Source: JBBFMJ01 sp037441225 | Lineage (GTDB): Bacteria; Acidobacteriota; Thermoanaerobaculia; UBA2201 | Assembly: GCA_037441225.1 (NCBI GenBank) | Contig: JBBISU010000065.1 | Coordinates: forward strand, 1-17,689 | Reading direction: 5' to 3' | DNA length: 17,689 nt | Part shown: in pieces, positions 13,249-17,689 of the stretch | Position numbering within the stretch: the stretch's first letter is position 1 | How the letters are laid out: each line of letters begins with the position of its first letter | The notes under the pieces: model-generated | The model's input: the letters and a program-made list of their open reading frames with translations, nothing else | Told to the model about the DNA's origin: nothing | Databases searched by the model: none | Program-made: the position numbers and the translations under genes

Positions 13249-15243
13249 TTAAAATTTAATAGGAAAATTTTTAAGCAAATAATTTGCTAAATCCTCTCTT
13301 ATTTTATTTATTTCTTCCTGAGTTAAGGACCTTTCAAAACTTTGAAATTTCAATGTTATTGTTGTAAAAATCTTGCTTTCTTTTATAAATCTATCTTTAA
13401 AATTTATAGAAACCAGATTTGGCAGTTTTTGCTCCTCTATTATTGAAATAATTTTTTCAAAGTAAAAATCAATTGGATGCCCAATTGTCATATCAATTTC
13501 AATGGGAGGAAAATTTGAAATTGGCTTAAATTTTGGTGTTTCCTTAAAAGATTCTTTAAAAGGAATAAGGGAAATTTCAAAAACCCAAACAGGAAATGGA
13601 GCTTCAATTTTTACCTCACCTAAAAGCCCTACATTCCTTTTCTCAATTTCAATCAAAGAGCAACCATTTTCATAAAAGCCCCTTAAATTTTCAAACTTAA
13701 ACTTATAATCTTTTTTACCCATTCCCCTTATAAAGCTTTCAGCAATTCCTTTTAAATAATAGAAATCCCAATTGGAATTTTCACCAAAACCCCTTTTTCC
13801 TGAAACCAAAATACCACAATGTTCTTCTTCCCTGTATAAATTATTTTCAATATAATAAACATTTCCAATTTCAAAGATATCAACATCCCTGATATTTTTT
13901 GATAAATTATTCTTAAAAGTTCTTAAAAGTCCAGGGATAAGAGAAGTTCTCAAAAATGGTTCTTCTAAATTTAAAGGATTCCTCAATTTTGCTGGCTTTC
14001 TTTTTTCAAAAAAATCAAAATTTGATACCTCTTCTTCTTTTGAAAAAATATAACTTATTGTTTCATTTAATCCAAAATGAGAAAGCAAATCTTGTGCTTT
14101 TTTTGTCAAAGCAATTTCATCCAATTCCCAGCCCCTGCCAAACTCAAAAGAAGGCAATTTTTGTGGCAACTTATCATAGCCATAAACCCTTCCCACTTCT
14201 TCATAGATATCCACATCTTCCTTCACATCGCCTCTGTATGATGGAGGTGATATAATCCAATCTTTTCCTTTATCCTTTATTTTAAATCCTAAAGAATTTA
14301 AAGTTTTCTTTACCCAATCTTCTTCAAATTTAAAACCAAAAAAATAGTTTAATTTTTCAATACTAAAAATTATCTCAGAGAGAACTAACTTTTCAGGATA
14401 AACATCTAAAATAAAATTAGGAAGAGTGCCACAACCCAATTCTTTTATAAAATATGCAATTGCCATAAGAGCAAGGATTGTATTCTCAATATCTGCTCCT
14501 CTCCCAAATCTTATTGATGCCTCTGTTTGTATTCCCAATTTCTTTGAGGTTTTTCTTATTGAGACAGGGGAAAAGAAAGCTGATTCAAACAAAACTCTTT
14601 TTGTTGAACTTTTAACTTCTGTTTCTTCACCTCCCATAATACCTGCAAGCCCAATTGGTTTTCTTGGATCTGAAATTAAAATTTCACCACCTTCCATTGT
14701 CCTCAAAACTCCATCAAGGGTTTTTAACTTTTCACCTTTCTTTGAAGCCCTCACTATAATTGTTTTATCTGAAATTGTATCAAAATCAAAAGGATGGGTA
14801 GGATGTCCTAAAGAAGCCAATACATAATTTGAAATATCTACAATATTGTTTATTGGTCTGAATCCAACTGCTTCAATTAATTTTTTTAGCCATATTGGCG
14901 ATTGGGCAACCTTTATATTTTCAACATATAAGGCAGAATACCTTGGGCATAAATTAAAATCTTCAATTTCAATTTTAAAAAGGCCTGTGTTATATAAAAC
15001 GGGGATCTCTTCTACCTTTTCATTTTTTATTTCAATACCATAGATTGCAGAGACCTCCCTTGCAATACCAAAATGAGACAAAACATCAGGTCTGTTAGAA
15101 GTAACCTCTAAATCAAAGATTACATCATCATCAAGTACTTCATAAGATTCTAAATTAAAGCCAACATTTGTAAGTTTTTCAAATAAATCTTTGTAATCAT
15201 TTATCTCTACAAATCTTTTTAAAAAATTTAAGGAATATTTCAT
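13249..15243 (-). CDS. pheT: Phenylalanyl-tRNA synthetase beta subunit, short form
   Basis: Beta chain of the heterotetrameric enzyme that charges tRNA-Phe. Length is 664 residues against about 790-800 in E. coli-type chains. After the MKYSLNFLKRFVE start the chain goes straight from ES-YEVLDDD (about 32-40) to DLEVTSNRPDVLSHFGIAREVSAIYG (44-69), so the EMAP/Trbp111-like tRNA-binding domain normally inserted there is absent. The B3/4 editing region, B5 (SPPSYRGDVKEDVDIYEEVGRVYGYD), the catalytic-like core (GLNETISYIF, NPLNLEEPFLRTSLIPGLL) and the C-terminal FDX-ACB anticodon-binding domain are present. The ATG overlaps the pheS stop (ATGA). Confidence 0.95.
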   Translation of the reverse strand: MKYSLNFLKRFVEINDYKDLFEKLTNVGFNLESYEVLDDDVIFDLEVTSNRPDVLSHFGIAREVSAIYGIEIKNEKVEEIPVLYNTGLFKIEIEDFNLCPRYSALYVENIKVAQSPIWLKKLIEAVGFRPINNIVDISNYVLASLGHPTHPFDFDTISDKTIIVRASKKGEKLKTLDGVLRTMEGGEILISDPRKPIGLAGIMGGEETEVKSSTKRVLFESAFFSPVSIRKTSKKLGIQTEASIRFGRGADIENTILALMAIAYFIKELGCGTLPNFILDVYPEKLVLSEIIFSIEKLNYFFGFKFEEDWVKKTLNSLGFKIKDKGKDWIISPPSYRGDVKEDVDIYEEVGRVYGYDKLPQKLPSFEFGRGWELDEIALTKKAQDLLSHFGLNETISYIFSKEEEVSNFDFFEKRKPAKLRNPLNLEEPFLRTSLIPGLLRTFKNNLSKNIRDVDIFEIGNVYYIENNLYREEEHCGILVSGKRGFGENSNWDFYYLKGIAESFIRGMGKKDYKFKFENLRGFYENGCSLIEIEKRNVGLLGEVKIEAPFPVWVFEISLIPFKESFKETPKFKPISNFPPIEIDMTIGHPIDFYFEKIISIIEEQKLPNLVSINFKDRFIKESKIFTTITLKFQSFERSLTQEEINKIREDLANYLLKNFPIKF

Positions 15244-16262
15244 TTGAACTGCCTCAATATCCTTAAATCAGATTCAAAGAGCATTCTAATATTTGGTATT
15301 TGATACAAAAGCATACAAATCCTGTCTATCCCCATTCCAAAAGCAAAGCCCATCCATTCTTCAGGTGAAATATCTACATTCCTTAAGACCTGTGGATGGA
15401 TCATACCTGCACCAAGTATTTCAATGTAACCAGAATAAGAGCAAACAGAACAACCTTTCTTTCCACAAAAAATACAAGATACATCAACTTCTGCTGATGG
15501 TTCTGTAAAGGGGAAAAAGGAAGGTCTGAAACGAATTTCAATATCTTCACCAAAGAGTTTTGTTAAAAAATGAATTAAAGTACCTTTAAAATGGCTAAAA
15601 TCAAAAGGCTTAGATACACCAAAACCTTCTATTTGATGAAACATTGGAGAGTGCCTTGGTGAATCATCCCTTCTGAAAACCCTCCCGGGTGCTAAGACCA
15701 AAAAAGGGGGCTTCCTTTTTAGCATTGTCCTTATCTGAACATTTGAAGTATGGGTTCTCAAAAGGTAAGGAGGGTTCAAATAAAAAGTATCCTGTGTATC
15801 CCTTGCTGGATGGTCTTCTGGCATATTTAAAGCAGTAAAGTTATACCATTCTTCCTCTATTTCAGGTGCTTTTTCAATAGAGTATCCAAGTTGTATGAAA
15901 ATTTCTTCAATTTTTCTCCTTACCAAAGTAACAGGATGGAGCATTCCATAAGAAGGAGAAATTCCAGGCAGAGTAACATCAATAAAGTTTTTTAATTTTT
16001 TTTCTTCCTCTTCTTTTTTTAATAATAGGGCTTCCTTATCTTCAATGCTCTTTTCAATTATTTCTTTTAGCTGGCTCAACTTTGGACCAAGAATCCTTTT
16101 TTCCTCTAATGTTAATTTAGGAATTTCCTTTAAAAGATTAATTATAATCCCTTTTTTCTTTGAAAGATATTTTTGCTTTAATTCTTCTAATTCCTTTAAA
16201 GAAGATAAATAATTTAATTCTTTTTCAAAATCAACTCTTATTTCTTCAAGGTTTATTTCCAT
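15240..16262 (-). CDS. pheS: Phenylalanyl-tRNA synthetase alpha subunit
   Basis: Catalytic alpha chain of 340 residues, the standard bacterial length. Residues 1-95 form the Lys/Glu-rich coiled coil that reaches the tRNA. The class II core follows, with FRRDDSPRHSPMFHQIEG (motif 2), a CIFCGKKGCSVC segment typical of bacterial PheS before the GYIEILGAGMIHP strand, and motif 3 in FAFGMGIDRICMLLYQIPNIR. It begins 13 bases after rplT ends and is translationally coupled to pheT by a four-base overlap. Since rplT lies just upstream it should share the infC transcript. Confidence 0.97.
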   Translation of the reverse strand: MEINLEEIRVDFEKELNYLSSLKELEELKQKYLSKKKGIIINLLKEIPKLTLEEKRILGPKLSQLKEIIEKSIEDKEALLLKKEEEEKKLKNFIDVTLPGISPSYGMLHPVTLVRRKIEEIFIQLGYSIEKAPEIEEEWYNFTALNMPEDHPARDTQDTFYLNPPYLLRTHTSNVQIRTMLKRKPPFLVLAPGRVFRRDDSPRHSPMFHQIEGFGVSKPFDFSHFKGTLIHFLTKLFGEDIEIRFRPSFFPFTEPSAEVDVSCIFCGKKGCSVCSYSGYIEILGAGMIHPQVLRNVDISPEEWMGFAFGMGIDRICMLLYQIPNIRMLFESDLRILRQFK

Positions 16263-16275
16263 TTAAAAATTAATC

Positions 16276-16617
16276 TTAAATTGCCTCCACAAATTTTTTG
16301 AAGGTTTCAAAGTCAGTGGCAGCCATATTTGCCAAGACCTTTCTATTTAACCCAATGTTTTTTTCTCTTAATTTATGAATAAATTCAGAATATTTTAAGC
16401 CCATCTTCCTTAAGGCAGAATTTATCCTTACTATCCAGAGAGAACGAAACTCCCTTTTCTTTGTCCTTCTATCCCTGTAAGCATATTGTAATGACTTTTC
16501 AAGTTGCCTTTTAGCAATTAAATGCAATTTTGATTTTGAACCATAATAGCCCTTTGTTTGTTTTAAAATCTTTTTTCTTCTTTGAGCTCTGTGTTTTCCT
16601 CTTTTTACCCTTGGCAT
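16276..16617 (-). CDS. rplT: 50S ribosomal protein L20
   Basis: The 113 residues match L20 closely: the basic N-terminal extension (MPRVKRGKHRAQRRKKILKQ) that threads 23S rRNA, GYYGSKSKLH, YAYRDRRTKKREFRSLWIVRIN, and the globular C-terminal LNRKVLANMAATDFETF. L20 is needed for early 50S assembly and represses the infC-rpmI-rplT operon in several bacteria by binding its mRNA. AAGGAGGGA precedes the ATG; rpmI ends nine bases upstream. Confidence 0.98.
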   Translation of the reverse strand: MPRVKRGKHRAQRRKKILKQTKGYYGSKSKLHLIAKRQLEKSLQYAYRDRRTKKREFRSLWIVRINSALRKMGLKYSEFIHKLREKNIGLNRKVLANMAATDFETFKKFVEAI

Positions 16618-16626
16618 AATCCCTCC

Positions 16627-16824
16627 TTATGAATATGGCAAAAGTCTTTTAACTCTCTTTGCTTCTTTTTTAGAAACAAAATCACCATGCCTTAACTTTC
16701 TTTTTCTTTCCCTCTTTTTTTTAGAAAGAATATGGTTTTTAAAGGCACAGGATCTTTTAAGTTTTCCTTTAGCAGTAATTTTTATTCTCTTTTTTGTGCC
16801 CTTATGGGTTTTTAGTTTTAACAT
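16627..16824 (-). CDS. rpmI: 50S ribosomal protein L35
   Basis: A 65-residue, very basic protein with the L35 layout: LKTHKGTKKRIKITAKGKLKR at the N-terminus, AFKNHILSKKKRERKRKLR in the middle and a short KRLLPYS end. The initial MLKLKTHKG corresponds to the usual MPKMKTHKG. AAAAGGAGGAAG stands upstream of the ATG, and infC ends 15 bases before it. Confidence 0.97.
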   Translation of the reverse strand: MLKLKTHKGTKKRIKITAKGKLKRSCAFKNHILSKKKRERKRKLRHGDFVSKKEAKRVKRLLPYS

Positions 16825-16839
16825 AAAAACTTCCTCCTT

Positions 16840-17355
16840 TTAAGATTTTTTTGGAATTAAAACAGCTGTTATTTGTTTTTCCATCTGTTGTGGTTTTGAT
16901 TCTAAAACTCCAACATCAGAAATATCCTGGACCAATCTTGCAAGAAGCTTATCCCCTGCTTCAAAATAATTAACTTCCCTTCCTCTAAATCTTATAACTA
17001 CTTTCACCTTATCTCCTTCTTGTAAAAATCTTACTATATTTCTTTTCTTTATCTCATAATCATGGGTATCAATATTTGGTCTGAAGACCATTTCCTTTAT
17101 GTGCATAATTTTTTGTTTCTTTTTTGCTTCTTGCATCTTCTTTTTCTGCTGGTATCTGAACTTTCCATAATCCATTAATTTACAGGTTGGAGGATCATTT
17201 TGAGGTGCCACTTCCACAAGGTCAAGTCCTTCTTGATATGCAATGCTTAATGCCTCTCTTCGGGAAACTACTCCGTATTGTTTCCCATCAAAACCAATAA
17301 GCAAAACCTTAGGGGATGTTATTTCCTCATTAACTCTAAATTCCTTTTTACTAAT
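16840..17355 (-). CDS. infC: Translation initiation factor IF-3, AUU start
   Basis: IF-3 binds the 30S subunit, keeps 50S away and rejects non-AUG starts. The first ATG/TTG-type start gives only 154 residues and drops the N-domain beginning. Reading upstream in frame restores SKKEFRVNEEITSPKV, the normal IF-3 N-terminus, starting at ATT (17355-17353) and giving 171 residues. GGGGAGGT ends six bases before that ATT. An AUU start is the classic feature of E. coli infC, by which IF-3 represses its own synthesis. The N-domain (residues 1-75), lysine-rich linker helix (KKMQEAKKKQK) and C-domain (IDTHDYEIKKRNIVRFL, GDKVKVVIRFRGREV) are all present. The start lies in a leader-ORF/hairpin region and rpmI follows. 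Confidence 0.93.
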   Translation of the reverse strand: MSKKEFRVNEEITSPKVLLIGFDGKQYGVVSRREALSIAYQEGLDLVEVAPQNDPPTCKLMDYGKFRYQQKKKMQEAKKKQKIMHIKEMVFRPNIDTHDYEIKKRNIVRFLQEGDKVKVVIRFRGREVNYFEAGDKLLARLVQDISDVGVLESKPQQMEKQITAVLIPKKS

Positions 17356-17380
17356 GGGGATACCTCCCCTTTAAAAACAT
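17351..17380 (-). CDS. Nine-codon leader ORF overlapping the infC start
   Basis: ATG at 17380 opens a frame encoding MFLKGRYPH and ends at TAG (17353-17351). AAGGAG lies five bases before the ATG (plus-strand CTCCTT, 17386-17391), better spaced than many sites here. The frame crosses the hairpin that holds the infC Shine-Dalgarno, and its stop shares a base with the infC ATT codon. It could couple leader translation to infC initiation. It begins 15 bases beyond the 3' end of the last tRNA-Val. Translation is inferred from sequence only. Confidence 0.5.
   Translation of the reverse strand: MFLKGRYPH
17356..17369 (-). promoter_or_regulatory. Hairpin sequestering the infC Shine-Dalgarno
   Basis: In the RNA, GGGGA and UCCCC pair perfectly around a GGUA loop, directly before the AUU codon. 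The pairing ties up most of the GGGGAGG ribosome site. Four G-C pairs make it unusual in this AT-rich leader. It should lower direct initiation on infC unless something opens it. Confidence 0.6.
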
Positions 17381-17395
17381 TTATTCTCCTTTTCA

Positions 17396-17469
17396 TAGGC
17401 GCGATCGGAATTGAACCGATGGCCTCTACCGTGTGAAGGTAGCGCTCTTGCCTTCTGAGCTACGCGCCT
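17396..17469 (-). tRNA. tRNA-Val (CAC)
   Basis: A 74-base cloverleaf: acceptor AGGCGCG/CGCGCCT, D stem GCTC/GAGC, anticodon stem CTACC/GGTAG around TTCACAC, variable AGGCC, T stem ATCGG/CCGAT around TTCAATT, discriminator A73. The anticodon CAC (plus-strand GTG, 17433-17435) reads GUG. No CCA is encoded. It lies 14 bases after tRNA-Val(GAC) and about 30 bases before the infC ribosome site, so it is probably part of the same transcript. Confidence 0.97.
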
Positions 17470-17483
17470 TTATTTTATTTTCA

Positions 17484-17557
17484 TAGGCGCGAGCGGAGTT
17501 GAACCGCTGACCTCTACCGTGTCAAGGTAGCACTCTAACCAACTGAGCTACGCGCCT
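17484..17557 (-). tRNA. tRNA-Val (GAC)
   Basis: A 74-base cloverleaf with the same acceptor (AGGCGCG/CGCGCCT) and anticodon stem (CTACC/GGTAG) as its neighbour, anticodon loop TTGACAC, D stem GCTC/GAGT, T stem AGCGG/CCGCT around TTCAACT, and A73. The anticodon GAC (plus-strand GTC, 17521-17523) reads GUC and GUU. No CCA is encoded. Its 5' end is 12 bases from the -10 hexamer, leaving a very short 5' leader for RNase P. Confidence 0.97.
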
Positions 17558-17569
17558 AATTTTCGCATA

Positions 17570-17598
17570 ATTATAATGCATTTAAAAAATATTGTCAA
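17570..17598 (-). promoter_or_regulatory. Perfect consensus promoter for the tRNA-Val/infC operon
   Basis: On the minus strand TTGACA (17598-17593) and TATAAT (17575-17570) are separated by exactly 17 bases, a full match to the sigma70 consensus. The start site should be near 17563, about six bases before tRNA-Val(GAC). Such strength suits stable RNA genes and the ribosomal genes downstream. Confidence 0.9.
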
Positions 17599-17605
17599 GC
17601 AATAC

Positions 17606-17630
17606 TTTGCTATAAAATAAAAATAGCAAA
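17606..17630. repeat. 8-bp inverted repeat upstream of the tRNA promoter
   Basis: TTTGCTAT (17606-17613) and ATAGCAAA (17623-17630) are perfect inverted copies separated by nine A/T-rich bases, seven bases upstream of the -35 hexamer. It is too AT-rich and lacks a T tract in either direction, so it does not look like a normal terminator. An operator or upstream element is possible. Confidence 0.4.
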
Positions 17631-17649
17631 ACCTTTAATCTTTCATCTT

Positions 17650-17688
17650 TTATACCTTTAGTAAATATCTTAACCCAACTTGCACAAT
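17650..17688 (-). CDS. Possible C-terminal tail of a gene cut by the window edge
   Basis: On the minus strand a frame enters from beyond the window and reads IVQVGLRYLLKV before TAA at 17652-17650. The alternating residues resemble the last beta strand of an outer-membrane protein, but twelve codons prove nothing. Another frame is also open here for about 35 codons, so this is only a possibility. Confidence 0.15.
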   Translation of the reverse strand: MVQVGLRYLLKV

Positions 17689-17689
17689 T

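Noticed and set aside
14426..14827. 133-codon open frame opposite pheT
   Set aside because: Antisense to conserved PheT blocks; no independent coding signal.
17302..17304. TTG 17304 as infC start
   Set aside because: It removes the conserved RVNEEI start of IF-3 and has no Shine-Dalgarno; the ATT at 17355 restores both.
17680..17689. TTGCACAATT at the window end matching the inverse of AATTGTGCAA at 102-111
   Set aside because: Ten bases between two AT-rich intergenic ends is not enough to claim a repeat or a junction.

Overview
This is a strongly AT-rich bacterial chromosome segment. Its proteins are rich in Lys, Glu and Ile, and genes are packed with ATGA-type overlaps. The lipoprotein RlpA with a SPOR domain, a LapA/LapB-like protein and dTDP-rhamnose genes point to a diderm (Gram-negative type) bacterium. 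The composition would suit a thermophile or an uncultivated lineage such as WOR-3/Hydrothermae, but that placement is inference and no marker here fixes the taxon.

Layout. (1) 1-5252, plus strand: a six-gene, translationally coupled run of an MgtC/SapB membrane protein, rfbB and rfbD (dTDP-rhamnose synthesis), a fused VTE5-like plus DUF92 (VTE6-like) prenol-kinase membrane protein, a UbiA prenyltransferase and a small unrecognised protein. The last three look like a prenyl-alcohol activation and transfer module. (2) 5281-5827: a single hsp20 gene with its own promoter, strong ribosome binding site and a strong, probably bidirectional terminator. (3) 5828-6073: a gene-poor convergent gap with a possible decayed reading frame on the minus strand. 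(4) 6074-11571, minus strand: an operon of a DksA/TraR-type factor, a LapA-LapB fusion, holA, a Ser/Thr kinase-GAF-SpoIIE protein whose phosphatase domain lacks metal-ligand residues, and rlpA. A TTGAAT-N17-TATAAT promoter precedes it. (5) 11680-17598, minus strand: a translation-centred array of tRNA-Val(GAC), tRNA-Val(CAC), infC, rpmI, rplT, pheS, pheT, a zapB-like gene, purA and tRNA-Thr(CGT). A perfect consensus promoter (TTGACA-N17-TATAAT) precedes the first tRNA, and no other promoter is obvious until the tRNA-Thr.

Most notable signals. infC appears to start at AUU inside an unusual control region: a nine-codon leader ORF with its own Shine-Dalgarno runs through a hairpin that hides the infC Shine-Dalgarno and stops on top of the AUU codon. 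The prenol-kinase fusion beside UbiA, the LapA-LapB fusion with DksA, the degenerate SpoIIE domain and a PheT lacking the EMAP-like tRNA-binding domain also deserve a second look. No CRISPR array, insertion sequence or phage gene was seen.
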